A DNA stretch of 64,000 nucleotides, taken from Candidatus Nanoarchaeia archaeon (GTDB taxonomy: Archaea > Nanobdellota > Nanobdellia > Woesearchaeales > JACPBV01). The position numbers were made by a program, and so were the translations under genes. The notes beneath the pieces were generated by a model. The model was not told the DNA's origin, ran no database searches, and saw nothing but the letters and a program-made list of their open reading frames with translations. Shown here piece by piece: positions 34,283 to 44,312 of the stretch. The stretch lies in contig JANQNH010000018.1 in the NCBI GenBank assembly GCA_028279655.1, forward strand, positions 1 through 64,000, in the 5' to 3' direction. The first letter of the stretch is position 1. Every line of letters begins with the position of its first letter.

Positions 34283-35686
34283 ATGAAATCAGGAGACTAT
34301 TTTATGATGGTAAAGGAATACAAAAACAGACGTTTAGGCATAGAGGCACTTGTCTGGGCAATGCTGGTTGCATATTCTGTATTAGGAGGATTTGTGAAAA
34401 AAGCAGAATCTTCTGAGAAACAACCAGATAAAAGACCAACTACTCAATATGTGGTAGAGGGTCCGCCTAAGGAATATATTGTAAAACCTGTGGTGGTGGA
34501 AAGCCCTCCGGATGATGGATTGACTGCTGATCTAGAAAGCACATTAAGCAATAGTGAGGAGGAGGTAAAACCTGAAAGAGAACATCCTTCTACATTTTTA
34601 ATCCCTTTCCATAATCCTGTAACGAACTTTCGTGCAAATGCAGACTCTGCCAAATCAGCTTTTCAAGGGATTGAAATTATAGGGAATAGATTAACAGATA
34701 GCCATGGCGATACCTGGTTAAACAGACTTTTAATAGGGGGTGTTGTAGGATATCTCGATAATTGGGTCATCTTTTCTTCAGGCAAACTTAGTCGTATAAG
34801 GGAAAATGAAACGCATGGAAATGGAGAGCTGTCCTGGGATTTTGAGGTTAGAGATCCCTTTAATCTAAATAATAATTTTCCCATGCATTATAGGAATACT
34901 CCTTCTGACAGGCAGCTTATCAGAGAAATGAGTGCGGGGCCGAATCAATCCGAGTATAATGCTTCCTTGTTTTACAGGGGCCATCCTGAGATATCATTTG
35001 CCGATGCTATAGCATCTTCCTCATTAGATCTTATGAGTGTCTTACTAAATCTGGAAAGCAGAAGAAGGCCAGGAGAAGGAGACCTAAATACATGTATCTC
35101 TCTTTTACAGGATCAAGATATTGAAGTAGACCTAAATGATCATCTTATGTGGACATTATTGACAAAGTTGAGCTCTCGGGGTACATTTGATTCTTTTAAA
35201 TTGTTTTGGGATTATCAAGAAAAAGGCAAAACATCAGCTGAAAGACCTAAAATTGACCTTAGAGGCATAGGAGTAGATGCAGACATCACTTATCCCGATT
35301 CGCGTCTTTATATTGCCCCTTCTCATGGGTTGTACGTAGATTCAATGATGACTGCTAATCCAGACGGTGAACATCCTATTGAGTTGGGTGTTGGTGCTGT
35401 TGTAGCAGGCAAGAATGATGTCTTAAGATTTGGTCTTGGGTATGGTAATCTTTTCAAATGGGAATCATTTGGAGATAAGGAGCTCTCAATCAGCCCCTCT
35501 ATCCATGCCAATGCTTATGATCTTGGGGAGTGCCATATTGGAACAACAATCTCACATGGAGTTATGAAAAACGTTTTTCTGGAATGGGATATATTCTATT
35601 GCAATGGTGATGTGATGCTTAACGATATAATGGGATTTGGTAAAGGTGTAAACTTGTATTGGAGAGCAAAGGTCCTTTTTAAGTGA
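34283..35686 (+). CDS. Orphan secreted or membrane-anchored protein
   Basis: 467 residues, not recognised. An N-terminal hydrophobic helix (~20-38) after basic residues acts as signal or anchor. A Pro/Glu-rich linker (~45-105) leads to a globular region. The C-terminal ~150 residues alternate hydrophobic and polar residues with Gly-Asn turns (GLGYGNLFKW, SPSIHANAYDLG, ending RAKVLFK), like an up-down beta-sheet. If the start at 34304 (MMVKEYK) is used, 460 residues. The next gene has similar style and may form a pair. Confidence 0.6.
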   Translation: MKSGDYFMMVKEYKNRRLGIEALVWAMLVAYSVLGGFVKKAESSEKQPDKRPTTQYVVEGPPKEYIVKPVVVESPPDDGLTADLESTLSNSEEEVKPEREHPSTFLIPFHNPVTNFRANADSAKSAFQGIEIIGNRLTDSHGDTWLNRLLIGGVVGYLDNWVIFSSGKLSRIRENETHGNGELSWDFEVRDPFNLNNNFPMHYRNTPSDRQLIREMSAGPNQSEYNASLFYRGHPEISFADAIASSSLDLMSVLLNLESRRRPGEGDLNTCISLLQDQDIEVDLNDHLMWTLLTKLSSRGTFDSFKLFWDYQEKGKTSAERPKIDLRGIGVDADITYPDSRLYIAPSHGLYVDSMMTANPDGEHPIELGVGAVVAGKNDVLRFGLGYGNLFKWESFGDKELSISPSIHANAYDLGECHIGTTISHGVMKNVFLEWDIFYCNGDVMLNDIMGFGKGVNLYWRAKVLFK

Positions 35687-35789
35687 TAGGTTCTTTGTTT
35701 AGTATTATGTAACTTCTATTTAGTAGTTAAAAAATAGAAAGGTTTAAAAACCAAAGTTCGTTCTTATCTATAGAAAGCTACTGATTAAA

Positions 35790-37478
35790 ATGCCTGGATA
35801 TTATTTATCATATAAGAATGGATTGAAGGCAACCTTGAGATATTCTGGAGAGCAGTTTTTGGAGATTCTTAGCGGGTTGAAAGGGAAAACTACAGGTACT
35901 GGCTATTCTAGCATTGTAGAAGATCTGGAGCAACGTACTACCCAGTGGTTGGAGGGATTTAAGGGCCAAGGAGAGTTAAATATGTCTATGATCCTGAATA
36001 ATAACCCCCTGGTTAATTTTGCTTTTGCTGTCCTTAATGATCATATACTGGCGAACCAATCTTCGGTTAATAGTGTGTTTGGTAATGTTACAGGGGCAGA
36101 TGGAAAAAGTCTTTATGATCATCAGTATGATGCGTCTTTGCTTATCCGTGCTCTGGGTGGTTTGTGTGATTATCTGACAACTGGTAATTCAGCTACTATA
36201 AATCCAGTGTGTGGTAAGTTTATGGGTGAACTGCCTTATCTGGCTGATACCTTTTCCAGGAAGAATCCTATTTTGTATTCTACCTTGGTTCATCTTGATT
36301 CAATCGGACTTTCAGCAGATACTATTTCAGAAGCTTACAAAAAAGGCGGATTAGCTGGTGCAGATGGTGTAGAGGGCTTATTGTTAAAAAGTTTAGAACA
36401 ACCTTTGGCTCCAAAGCTGTTTCGTATACTTATTATGAACTTTGAACAGGCATACCGTAAGGAGGGCGAGAAGATTGACCTTTCTGGGTTGAGTTTGCAG
36501 GAATGCATAAGTAGATACAGATCGGATGGGATTAATGGTACAGAAGGCTTGGCTAATTACATCGTTACCAATGTGATGGGTAATGGAACTGGTTTTGGGG
36601 GAAGGATATTTGGAGGATTCACAGGGAGATTTTTAAAAGAGAATCCTGATCTTGTTGAAAAGGCATTTGTAGAATCATTAGGGTATAGTTCTGGTTTTGT
36701 GGATGACATGCAGAGGTCTGCTTCTCCAGGGCATTCTATCGGGGGTTTGGAGCAGGGTCTGTTTTTTATGCATGGGAATGCTCCTAGGGGAAGCAGTGAG
36801 CCAAAGCATCCTCTTTTATTATGGGCAAAGAATATGCCTCCAAATTGTCTAAGGGACGAAAATCTATCAGCCCATATAAGAGATAAAGGTTTTATTGGTG
36901 AGGATGGGTTCTTTGGATATATGAGAGACCATCTTGAAGAGATACTAGGGCCTTTTGTAAGGGCAGATTTGATTGATGATAAGACAGTTAAAGATTATGC
37001 TTCCAGATATGATACTCTTAGCCATATTACCTCTGTTGAGGAGCTGATATGGGCTGCATCAGACCTATTGGGTCCTATGTTTAAAAAGGATCATAAAGGA
37101 TCCCCATTTGTGAATCTATCTGCAAGGGCTTTGACAGCTGGAGCTTCCCCATATAGATTTCTTGATGATCCGAAATATAGTTCCGGTAAGAGTGAATGGT
37201 TCCAAACCTATTTTCCAAACGAGAAGATTTTTGGACACCTTTCAACAATCAGAATGGGTGCAGATTCTATATCACATGATCCTAATAGGGCGAAGGATAT
37301 GATAAACATATTTAGGGTTATTCCCAACCACCCTTTGCAAAATATCATGAGGCCACTTCTATTTTATATACAATCTAATCTAGGGGATCAATCATTTTCA
37401 GAGAAAATTAAAGATTATGCTGCTGTGGTTAAGGATATCTCTGAAAATCTTCTTGAAAGGATGGAGCCCCCCAAATAG
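35790..37478 (+). CDS. Large orphan protein
   Basis: 562 residues, predicted soluble and helical, no signal peptide, no recognised domain. It contains repeated LDxxGL/LSADTI-type helices and several conserved-looking His/Asp segments (NHPLQNIMRPLLF near 515), but no catalytic motif can be assigned. A TATA-like GGTTTAAAAACC lies at about 35740-35751, 40 nt before the ATG. Codon use matches the neighbours, so it is probably a resident gene. Confidence 0.6.
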   Translation: MPGYYLSYKNGLKATLRYSGEQFLEILSGLKGKTTGTGYSSIVEDLEQRTTQWLEGFKGQGELNMSMILNNNPLVNFAFAVLNDHILANQSSVNSVFGNVTGADGKSLYDHQYDASLLIRALGGLCDYLTTGNSATINPVCGKFMGELPYLADTFSRKNPILYSTLVHLDSIGLSADTISEAYKKGGLAGADGVEGLLLKSLEQPLAPKLFRILIMNFEQAYRKEGEKIDLSGLSLQECISRYRSDGINGTEGLANYIVTNVMGNGTGFGGRIFGGFTGRFLKENPDLVEKAFVESLGYSSGFVDDMQRSASPGHSIGGLEQGLFFMHGNAPRGSSEPKHPLLLWAKNMPPNCLRDENLSAHIRDKGFIGEDGFFGYMRDHLEEILGPFVRADLIDDKTVKDYASRYDTLSHITSVEELIWAASDLLGPMFKKDHKGSPFVNLSARALTAGASPYRFLDDPKYSSGKSEWFQTYFPNEKIFGHLSTIRMGADSISHDPNRAKDMINIFRVIPNHPLQNIMRPLLFYIQSNLGDQSFSEKIKDYAAVVKDISENLLERMEPPK

Positions 37479-37513
37479 TTTCTCTTTTTTGATATGTGTT
37501 ATAGATAACAATA

Positions 37514-37522
37514 ATATATTTA
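37514..37522 (+). promoter_or_regulatory. TATA box of the gcv operon, leaderless
   Basis: ATATATTTA is centred about 29 nt before ATG 37547 and decides that start against an upstream in-frame ATG at 37526. Confidence 0.6.
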
Positions 37523-37546
37523 AGTTTGGTGTTTTGGAATCTTTTT

Positions 37547-38653
37547 ATGGGTGAACTGAGAAAGACGCCTCTTAATGATTCACATGTCAGGTTAGGGGCT
37601 AAGATGGTCGAGTTTTCTGGGTGGAGTATGCCTGTTTATTATTCAAGCGTTATCGATGAACATCTGGGTGTTAGAAAGAAATGCGGACTGTTTGATGTCA
37701 GTCATATGGGCGAGTTCTTTGTAGAGGGAAGCGGTGCTTTTAGGCTGATACAGAAGGTCATTACTAATGATCTAGGTAGTCTCTCTGATGGGAAGGCCTT
37801 CTATTCCTCTATGTGCAATGAGAGGGGCGGTGTGGTGGATGATCTTTTTGTTTATCGTTTTGATGCTAATAAGTTTATGCTTGTCGTGAATGCTGCAAAT
37901 GTAGAGAAGGACTTTAACTGGATCCTAAATCATAAGGATTTTTTTGAGGATGCCACTATCATTGATAAGACTGATGAGATGGCTAAGCTTGATCTGCAGG
38001 GACCTAGGTCTGAAGAGGTTTTACAAGGATTAACAGACCTTAGGTTAGGAGATCTGAGACGATTTTGTTTTTTTGAAGGAAGGGTTAATGGAATCCCTAT
38101 GATCGTTTCCAGGACAGGTTATACTGGGGAGGACGGATTTGAGCTTTATTTTGATTCATCTAAGGCAGTTGAGATGTGGTATAAACTATTGAGTGTTGGT
38201 GAGGAGTTTGGTATCAGGCCTGTTGGGTTAGGTGCTAGAGATACCTTAAGGATAGAGGCTGGTTATAGCCTTTATGGACATGAGTTGAGTGAACAGATCA
38301 ATCCTTTTGAGGCAGGTATAGGGTTTGCGGTCAAGCTTGATAAGGATGATTTTATTGGAAAGGAGGCTTTGTCTAGGGCCAAGGAAGATCTGAAGAGAAA
38401 GATTGTTGCTTTTGAGATGACTGATAGAGGGATAGCAAGAGAAGGCTATCCTGTCTTTGTTGGAGGAAGGGAGATAGGGTATGTCTCTTCTGGTACGATG
38501 TCCCCTACTTTTAGGAAAGGGGTGGGGATGGCTTTGATTGATGTTGGGGAGGCATCATTGGAAAACGAAATACATATAAAGATAAGAGAAAAACTGTATA
38601 AGGGGAAAATTGTTAAAAGACCGATTTACGCTTTTAATGATAAAAATGATTAA
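37547..38653 (+). CDS. gcvT: Glycine cleavage system T protein (aminomethyltransferase)
   Basis: 368 residues from MGELRKTPL. It transfers the methylene from aminomethylated H protein to a tetrahydrofolate-type carrier, releasing ammonia. Family landmarks: KMVEFSGWSMPVYY (~17-30), CGLFDVSHMGEF (folate site Asp region), YTGEDGFELYF (~195-205) and LGARDTLRIEAGYSLYGHEL (~228-247), then the C-terminal barrel ending KRPIYAF. First gene of gcvT-gcvH-gcvPA-gcvPB. Confidence 0.95.
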   Translation: MGELRKTPLNDSHVRLGAKMVEFSGWSMPVYYSSVIDEHLGVRKKCGLFDVSHMGEFFVEGSGAFRLIQKVITNDLGSLSDGKAFYSSMCNERGGVVDDLFVYRFDANKFMLVVNAANVEKDFNWILNHKDFFEDATIIDKTDEMAKLDLQGPRSEEVLQGLTDLRLGDLRRFCFFEGRVNGIPMIVSRTGYTGEDGFELYFDSSKAVEMWYKLLSVGEEFGIRPVGLGARDTLRIEAGYSLYGHELSEQINPFEAGIGFAVKLDKDDFIGKEALSRAKEDLKRKIVAFEMTDRGIAREGYPVFVGGREIGYVSSGTMSPTFRKGVGMALIDVGEASLENEIHIKIREKLYKGKIVKRPIYAFNDKND

Positions 38654-38668
38654 TGAGGTGGTTATCTT

Positions 38669-39055
38669 ATGGAAACTCCAGCTGATTTGAGATATAGCAA
38701 AGAGCATGAGTGGGTTAAATTGGAGGGGGATGTTGCTATCATCGGCATTACTGATTTCGCACAGAAACAGCTTACTGATATAGTGTTTGTGGAGCTGCCT
38801 GATAAAGGAAGGGGTGTTGAGAGTGGGAAGCAGATTGGAGTCATTGAATCTGTGAAATCTGTCTCTGATATCTTCTGCCCGGTTACAGGGGAGATAGTTG
38901 AGGTTAATGAAGCTCTGCAGGATAATCCGGATACTATCAATAAGGACCCTTATGGGGAAGGATGGATCGTCAAGGTAAAGCTAGCTGATAAGACCGAGGT
39001 TGATGGATTGATGTCAACTGAGGATTATGATAGGTTTGTATCTGAGAGCAAGTAG
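38669..39055 (+). CDS. gcvH: Glycine cleavage system H protein
   Basis: 128 residues, typical. The lipoyl-lysine lies in GVIESVKSVSDIFCPVTG (Lys ~63), which shuttles the aminomethyl group between P, T and L proteins. The N-terminal LRYSKEHEWVKLEGD and C-terminal LMSTEDYDRF are conserved. An AGGTGG ribosome binding site lies in the 15-bp gap after gcvT. No lipoate ligase or L protein gene is in this window. Confidence 0.96.
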   Translation: METPADLRYSKEHEWVKLEGDVAIIGITDFAQKQLTDIVFVELPDKGRGVESGKQIGVIESVKSVSDIFCPVTGEIVEVNEALQDNPDTINKDPYGEGWIVKVKLADKTEVDGLMSTEDYDRFVSESK

Positions 39056-39097
39056 TTTTTTTAGAGGTGATGGGTTTCTAGATATATAGGTGAAAGA

Positions 39098-40426
39098 ATG
39101 GACTTTATCCCAAATACAGAATCAGATAGGGAAGAGATGCTTAAGGTCATTGGTGTTGATACTGTATCTGACCTTTTTGGGGATATCCCTTCCTCTTTGC
39201 TGACAGGCGGACTGAGGATTCCTTCAGGATTGTCTGAGATGGAGGTTAAGGATCTCCTACGGAAGATAAGCGAGAAGAACCGGACTGAGTTTTCTTCTTT
39301 CCTTGGTGCTGGCTCCTATAGGCACTTTATACCTTCTGTTGTTAATCATATAATATCAAGGAGCGAGTTCTATACTGCATATACCCCTTATCAGCCAGAG
39401 GTCTCCCAGGGGATGCTGCAGGCTATCTATGAGTATCAGACTATGATCTGCAGCTTGACTGGAATGGAGGTTGCGAATGCTTCTATGTATGATGGAGCTT
39501 CTGCTTTGGCTGAGAGCTGTATAATGGCTGCTAATATCACAAAGAAGAAGGAGATACTTATCTCAAACTCTGTGCATCCTGATTATAGAGAGGTTGTCAG
39601 GACTTATTGTGAGGCTCATGGCTTTTCCCTGGTGGAGATCGATTTTATGGATGGTGTAACTTCTGTCAATAAGCTGAAAGCAAAGATATCCGATAAGACA
39701 GCTGCTTTCTTGGTGCAGAGCCCTAATTTCTTCGGTTGTATAGAGGATCTGCATAAGATTGAGCAGATTGTTCATTCTTATGGTGCTTTACTTAATGTTT
39801 GTGTTGTTGAGGCTACTTCGCTCGGTGTTTTGAAGAGCCCCGGTAGCTTTGGTGCTGATATTGTTGTTGGTGAGGGCCAGGGTCTTGGAAATAGTGTTAG
39901 TTTTGGAGGGCCTTATCTTGGGGTCATGGCCACAAAGAAGAAGTTTGTGAGGCATCTTCCTGGCCGCATAGTGGGCGGGACTACTGATAAGGAAGGTAGG
40001 AAAGGATATATCTTAAACCTGCAGGCCAGGGAGCAGCATATACGTCGTGAAAGGGCATCTTCTAACATATGTTCGAATCAGGCCCTGAATGCTTTGGCTG
40101 CTACTGTCTATATGTCTTCTTTAGGTAAGAATGGTTTAAGAAATGTAACTTCTTTATGTCTGCAAAAGGCACATTATCTCTATAATTCTCTTTTGGAGGC
40201 TGGTGCTGAGGTTGTTTTTAGCGCCAAATTCTATAACGAGTTTGTCGTAAGGGTCGAGAACGCTAAGAAGTTTAATCTTGAGCTGTTGAATAATGGGATC
40301 ATAGGGGGGCTAGAGTTAGGAAAATATCATGCTTCTCTTTTAGATTGTATGTTATTTTGTGTTACTGAGCTGAATACAAGGGAAGACATGGATAAGGTTG
40401 TGGATATATTTAGGAATTTGGGTTGA
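39098..40426 (+). CDS. gcvPA: Glycine dehydrogenase (decarboxylating) subunit 1
   Basis: 442 residues, the first half of the split P protein typical of archaea and Gram-positive bacteria. Fold-type I PLP-like domain without the PLP lysine. Recognisable segments are [15 protein letters not shown] (~68-82), [24 protein letters not shown] (~94-117) and [20 protein letters not shown] (~310-330). It works only as a complex with GcvPB. An AGGTGA site lies before the ATG. The TGA is 5 bp before the likely start of gcvPB. Confidence 0.96.
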   Translation: MDFIPNTESDREEMLKVIGVDTVSDLFGDIPSSLLTGGLRIPSGLSEMEVKDLLRKISEKNRTEFSSFLGAGSYRHFIPSVVNHIISRSEFYTAYTPYQPEVSQGMLQAIYEYQTMICSLTGMEVANASMYDGASALAESCIMAANITKKKEILISNSVHPDYREVVRTYCEAHGFSLVEIDFMDGVTSVNKLKAKISDKTAAFLVQSPNFFGCIEDLHKIEQIVHSYGALLNVCVVEATSLGVLKSPGSFGADIVVGEGQGLGNSVSFGGPYLGVMATKKKFVRHLPGRIVGGTTDKEGRKGYILNLQAREQHIRRERASSNICSNQALNALAATVYMSSLGKNGLRNVTSLCLQKAHYLYNSLLEAGAEVVFSAKFYNEFVVRVENAKKFNLELLNNGIIGGLELGKYHASLLDCMLFCVTELNTREDMDKVVDIFRNLG

Positions 40427-40431
40427 TTATA

Positions 40432-41853
40432 ATGAAACTTATCTTTGAAAAATCAAGAGAAGGAAGGTGCGGTGTTAGTCTGCCTGAGTTGGATGTTCCT
40501 CTTAGGAAAGGCTTGCTGGATTCTGAATTAGTCAGAGATGAACTTGATCTTCCTGAAGTAAGTGAGGTTGATGTTATCAGGCACTATACTAAATTGTCCT
40601 GCCGTAATTTCGGGGTTGACAGCGGTTTTTATCCTTTAGGTAGCTGTACTATGAAGTATAATCCTAAGGTCAATGAGGATGTCAGCAGATATTCGGGATT
40701 TATTGACTGCCATCCCTTGCAGCCATACAATCAGGGTTGTTTAAAACTGATGTATCACCTTGAGAAGATGTTGTGTGAAATATGTGGTATGGATGCTTTT
40801 ACGCTTCAGCCTGCGGCTGGTGCACATGGTGAATTGACTGGCTTGATGATTATAAAGGCTTATTTTTCTGATAAAGGCGAGATTAGAAGTAAGATCATAA
40901 CACCCGACAGTTCTCATGGAACTAATCCTGCTTCTATCTCAATGTGTGGGTTTGAGACAGTGCAGATCAACAGCGATGACAAGGGGCAGGTGGATATTGG
41001 AGAACTTAAAGAGGTATTGGATAGTAATGTTGCTGCTGTAATGCTTACGATACCTAATACACTTGGGATATTTGAGGAGGACATCCTGGAGATTACAAGA
41101 TTGGTGCATGATAATGGTTCTTTGGTGTATATGGATGGTGCTAATATGAATGCTCTTTTAGGTTATGTCAAGCCAGGAGATATGGGTGTTGATGTTATGC
41201 ACTTGAATCTGCACAAGACTTTTAGTACACCTCATGGAGGAGGAGGGCCAGGAGCAGGTCCGGTGGGTGTGAAGAGGGATTTGTCCAAGTTTTTGCCAAA
41301 TCCATCAATCGTGTTGAATGATGATATCTATGAATTTTCTAATAGCTCTAAGTCAATCGGCAAGGTAAGGGCTTTTTATGGAAGTTTTGGTGTTATGGTA
41401 AAGGCGTTTTCCTATATCCGAGCTTTGGGAAGCGAGGGCCTTAGAAAAGTAAGTGAGAATGCTGTCCTGAATGCAAATTATCTGAAGGAGAGGCTGAAAG
41501 GAGATTATAATCTCCCCTATGATTCTTTGTGTAAGCATGAGTTTGTGCTTTCTGATGAAGGATTGCCTAATGGTGTTGCTACACTGGATATTGCAAAGAG
41601 GTTACTGGACTATGGGATACATCCTATGACTGTCTATTTTCCTTTGATCGTTAAGGGTGCGATGATGATAGAGCCAAACGAGACAGAGAGCAAAGAGACC
41701 TTAGATAATTTTGTTGATGTTATGAAGAAGATCAGGGTTGAGATTGATAATAATCCTTCTTTGGTGTTAGAGGCCCCTTCCAATACTGTTGTCAAGAGGT
41801 TGGATGCTGTTAAGGCTGCAAGAGAACTGAATCTAACGTATAAACGCGAATAA
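40432..41853 (+). CDS. gcvPB: Glycine dehydrogenase (decarboxylating) subunit 2
   Basis: 473 residues from [11 protein letters not shown], which is the usual N-terminus; an overlapping TTG start at 40423 is less likely. It binds PLP through the Lys of [15 protein letters not shown] (~262-276) and decarboxylates glycine, loading the aminomethyl group on Gcv[13 protein letters not shown] and [13 protein letters not shown] are also family-specific. The 3' end overlaps the convergent site-2 protease gene by 21 bp. Confidence 0.96.
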   Translation: MKLIFEKSREGRCGVSLPELDVPLRKGLLDSELVRDELDLPEVSEVDVIRHYTKLSCRNFGVDSGFYPLGSCTMKYNPKVNEDVSRYSGFIDCHPLQPYNQGCLKLMYHLEKMLCEICGMDAFTLQPAAGAHGELTGLMIIKAYFSDKGEIRSKIITPDSSHGTNPASISMCGFETVQINSDDKGQVDIGELKEVLDSNVAAVMLTIPNTLGIFEEDILEITRLVHDNGSLVYMDGANMNALLGYVKPGDMGVDVMHLNLHKTFSTPHGGGGPGAGPVGVKRDLSKFLPNPSIVLNDDIYEFSNSSKSIGKVRAFYGSFGVMVKAFSYIRALGSEGLRKVSENAVLNANYLKERLKGDYNLPYDSLCKHEFVLSDEGLPNGVATLDIAKRLLDYGIHPMTVYFPLIVKGAMMIEPNETESKETLDNFVDVMKKIRVEIDNNPSLVLEAPSNTVVKRLDAVKAARELNLTYKRE

Positions 41854-43170
41854 TATATTAATCAGAACAAGAGCCAGGAAGAATATTCCTATGTTTTTCC
41901 ACCATTTCAATGCTTTCTTCTTGTCCATGAACTGTTGTAATCCTACCAGCAGCATCCTTCCTCCATCCAATGGACCCATTGGTGCCAGGTTGAACAGTCC
42001 TATGCCAAGATTCAGGACGTGTAGCCAGTAGATCAAACCGATTACCCAATAGATTATCCTTGGAGTTAATGTTCCGTACCTTTCTATGAAGCTTGGCCTT
42101 ATCTTATTGTTTCCACTGACATAAACCCCCAGGTATGCTTTATTCTTGTCATTAGGATTTTCAGAAAGAGTTATCTGGTATGTAGAAACATTGGTCTTTA
42201 AGGAAATTGTGTCTCCTGGACTCTTTTGGTCCAGTATTCCCTGAAAGGTTTCAATGTTCTCAATCTCTTTTCCATCTATACTGATTATCAGTTCATTCTC
42301 TGATACTCCGGCTTGAGCTGCGGGAAGACCTTCCATTGTTTCTGTTATTATAATCCCTCCTTCCATCATGGATGAACCTACTGCAAGCAAGACCAATAGA
42401 AATATCCCAAGGAATATGTATCCTAAAACTATGTTTGCAAAAGGGCCTGCTGCAAATACACTCAGCTGCTCTCTGGCTGGTCTTTTTACCATCTCTTTCT
42501 CGTCTGGCTCAACAAAGGCAGCAGGGATTATAGGCAGCATTATCTTTTTGAACAAGGGGATTATAGTTAATATGATCCCTATAACGATCCAAAAGTCTGG
42601 AGAGGAGGTATGGAAATTAAATGATGCGAACAGATTTATCAGGTTTCCTTTAGCTTTATTTAGTACAGAGAAGAAGATCATCAATATTCCTACAAGTTTA
42701 AGACTTATATCTACAAAAGCAAAACCGCTTGACTTGATCTTCATCTTGTATTTTCTTCCAAGAATTCCGTGTGCAAATTCGTGGAAGACAGCAATTACGA
42801 ATATGGATATGATCCAGTATTCAAAAGGTACGTAGAATACTCCCTTTGCTTCAATAGGGAGCACTAATCCTGCTCCTGCCGGAGCATCTGGCTTGGTAAG
42901 CAGGTTGTATGCACTGAAGCTCAATGCTATTGCAATCACTATCATTCCAAGGAAGCCTACAAATATTGCCAGGTAACCTATGGCTTTCAAAGGCTTTGAG
43001 AATCTCTTGGCAAATCTATCCATGAACACAAGACCGCCCTTTGTCCTGAACATCTGGAAAGAGAGATATCCTTTAAGGACCTCCTGTTTATCTATCTTTT
43101 TTCTTTTAAGATATAGAAACAGCATCATGATAAGGACGAATATTATGAATAAAATATATCTAGGGTTCAT
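41833..43170 (-). CDS. Site-2 protease family zinc metalloprotease with PDZ domain
   Basis: 445 residues, multi-pass membrane. Zinc site HEFAH at 130-134 in a transmembrane helix ([20 protein letters not shown]). Second motif [13 protein letters not shown] (~393-405) supplies the third ligand Asp. A PDZ domain at about 275-355 ([17 protein letters not shown]) lies between helices. It would cleave membrane-spanning regulators or signal peptides within the bilayer. Last gene of the histone-aIF5A-L40e unit, 36 bp after L40e. Confidence 0.9.
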   Translation of the reverse strand: MNPRYILFIIFVLIMMLFLYLKRKKIDKQEVLKGYLSFQMFRTKGGLVFMDRFAKRFSKPLKAIGYLAIFVGFLGMIVIAIALSFSAYNLLTKPDAPAGAGLVLPIEAKGVFYVPFEYWIISIFVIAVFHEFAHGILGRKYKMKIKSSGFAFVDISLKLVGILMIFFSVLNKAKGNLINLFASFNFHTSSPDFWIVIGIILTIIPLFKKIMLPIIPAAFVEPDEKEMVKRPAREQLSVFAAGPFANIVLGYIFLGIFLLVLLAVGSSMMEGGIIITETMEGLPAAQAGVSENELIISIDGKEIENIETFQGILDQKSPGDTISLKTNVSTYQITLSENPNDKNKAYLGVYVSGNNKIRPSFIERYGTLTPRIIYWVIGLIYWLHVLNLGIGLFNLAPMGPLDGGRMLLVGLQQFMDKKKALKWWKNIGIFFLALVLINILFAFIR

Positions 43171-43206
43171 AATCCAAAAAATAAGAAAGGATGTTTTTAA
43201 ATGTTT

Positions 43207-43368
43207 TTATTTCTTCCTTACCGGCCTGAATGCATGGCCCCCACAAGTCTTACATGTTACCTTCTCTGCTATAACCTTTAGGTTTGGCGCTCTAAGCTTT
43301 TGCTTGCAGTTCTTGCAAACGAATACATTGTGGAACTTTCTTGCTTCTGCTTCTTTGAATTTTACCAT
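43207..43368 (-). CDS. rpl40e: 50S ribosomal protein L40e
   Basis: A 53-residue gene starting MVKFKEAEARKFHNVFVC and ending AFRPVRKK. Zinc-ribbon CKNC (18-21) and CKTC (39-42), with KLRAPNLKV between, match archaeal L40e. It follows the aIF5A stop by one base, so it is cotranscribed with it. Confidence 0.94.
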   Translation of the reverse strand: MVKFKEAEARKFHNVFVCKNCKQKLRAPNLKVIAEKVTCKTCGGHAFRPVRKK

Positions 43369-43369
43369 T

Positions 43370-43765
43370 CTAGCTACCCTGAACCTGTTTCATCACTTTA
43401 TCACTTAATATTATCCAGTATAATACATTGCATCCTTCAACTACGTTTCCTTTTATGTCCTCTGGGATCTTTAGATCAAAGGTCTCATATGTCTCTGAGT
43501 CCATTACGTTTGCCGTGTCTCCGCTGATCGATAACACCTGGGCTATCTTCTTCTCTACAATAGGTGCATCAATATTGTCATGACCTGGAAGAACTATAAC
43601 TCTTTTTTTTCCGTCCACCATCCCAACTGCTGTTAATCTTACCTTTGCATGGCCGTGCTTGCCTGGCCTTGAGGTCTGTGTGTCTGATACTATACAAGCT
43701 GCCCCTTCAATTACAACATAGTTTCCTTTTTTTAGTGAACCTACACTTACCGGTTTTGTTGTCAT
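43370..43765 (-). CDS. eif5a: Translation initiation factor aIF5A
   Basis: 131 residues. The N-terminal SH3-like domain carries the hypusine loop TSRPGKHGHAKVR, with the modified Lys near residue 36. The C-terminal OB domain ends with KVMKQVQGS. It stimulates peptide-bond formation at difficult sequences. Deoxyhypusine synthase is not in the window. Ten bases separate it from the histone gene upstream, and one base from L40e downstream. Confidence 0.96.
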   Translation of the reverse strand: MTTKPVSVGSLKKGNYVVIEGAACIVSDTQTSRPGKHGHAKVRLTAVGMVDGKKRVIVLPGHDNIDAPIVEKKIAQVLSISGDTANVMDSETYETFDLKIPEDIKGNVVEGCNVLYWIILSDKVMKQVQGS

Positions 43766-43775
43766 TTTATCCCCC

Positions 43776-43991
43776 TTATTGTTTTACTGCTAGTTTGATA
43801 TCCCCCTCTTTGACTGTCTTTCGACCTGCATGGGTTGCCAGACGCCATGCTTTTTCTGCTATCTGCTCTGCTTTTTCTTCGATCACTGCCTTCAAAGCAG
43901 ATTTTGCCTTGTCTGAAACCCTGATATCAGAGCCGCCTACTTTCTTTATGATTTTTTCCATAGCGGCTAAAGGTAAAAGCTTATCTGACAT
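43776..43991 (-). CDS. Archaeal histone
   Basis: 71 residues from MSDKLLPLAAMEKII; GGTGAT precedes this ATG by 5 nt, whereas an upstream in-frame GTG at 44000 overlaps that site. Histone-fold helices cover the whole protein: LPLAAMEKIIKKVG, then DIRVSDKAKSALKAVIEEKAEQIAEKAWRLATHAGRKTVKEGDI, including the RKTVK DNA-contact loop. No N-terminal tail. It heads an operon with aIF5A, L40e and a site-2 protease. Confidence 0.95.
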   Translation of the reverse strand: MSDKLLPLAAMEKIIKKVGGSDIRVSDKAKSALKAVIEEKAEQIAEKAWRLATHAGRKTVKEGDIKLAVKQ

Positions 43992-44075
43992 AAATATCAC
44001 CTATTTTTGTTTATTTTTTGGTTTAAAGCTTGTAATTGGTGTATCTTTGGAATAGGGGGTGATTTATAAACTTTG

Positions 44076-44083
44076 TGCTTTGC
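44076..44083. repeat. Target site duplication, left copy
   Basis: TGCTTTGC directly abuts the left inverted repeat and is repeated exactly at 49014-49021. Eight bases is the usual IS6-family duplication length. Confidence 0.9.
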
Positions 44084-44096
44084 GGTTGTGTTGCGT
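44084..44096 (+). repeat. Left terminal inverted repeat
   Basis: GGTTGTGTTGCGT, exact complement of 49001-49013. A second, degenerate end-like sequence (GGTGCGTTAAGGGTGAT) follows at 44117-44133 and resembles the inner part of the right end. Confidence 0.9.
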
Positions 44097-44149
44097 AAAC
44101 GGGATATAGACTTAGTGGTGCGTTAAGGGTGATACAGATTCATACTTCA

Positions 44150-44308
44150 TTATGTTTTTCTTAGGTCTGCAAGTGTATCCTCCTTTAATTCAATCTCTCT
44201 TTCGTGTCCGTCAGACCTCATACATTTTAGGATATATTTCCCATTACTAACTCTATGTATATGAAACGCATTTGCATTACAATCTGGGCAATTAATGTTT
44301 TTCTCCAT
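44150..44308 (-). CDS. Small zinc-ribbon protein of the transposon
   Basis: 52 residues from the ATG at 44308, chosen because GGAGGA lies 7-8 nt upstream and the previous gene ends 4 bp before it. CPDC (7-10) and a later single Cys-Met-Arg segment give a possible partial zinc ribbon. Function unknown. Confidence 0.6.
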   Translation of the reverse strand: MEKNINCPDCNANAFHIHRVSNGKYILKCMRSDGHEREIELKEDTLADLRKT

Positions 44309-44312
44309 AATA

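Noticed and set aside
35230-35686. Outer-membrane beta-barrel at the C-terminus of the 467-residue orphan
   Set aside because: Alternating residues fit beta strands, but this archaeon has no evident outer membrane and there is no barrel assembly signal.
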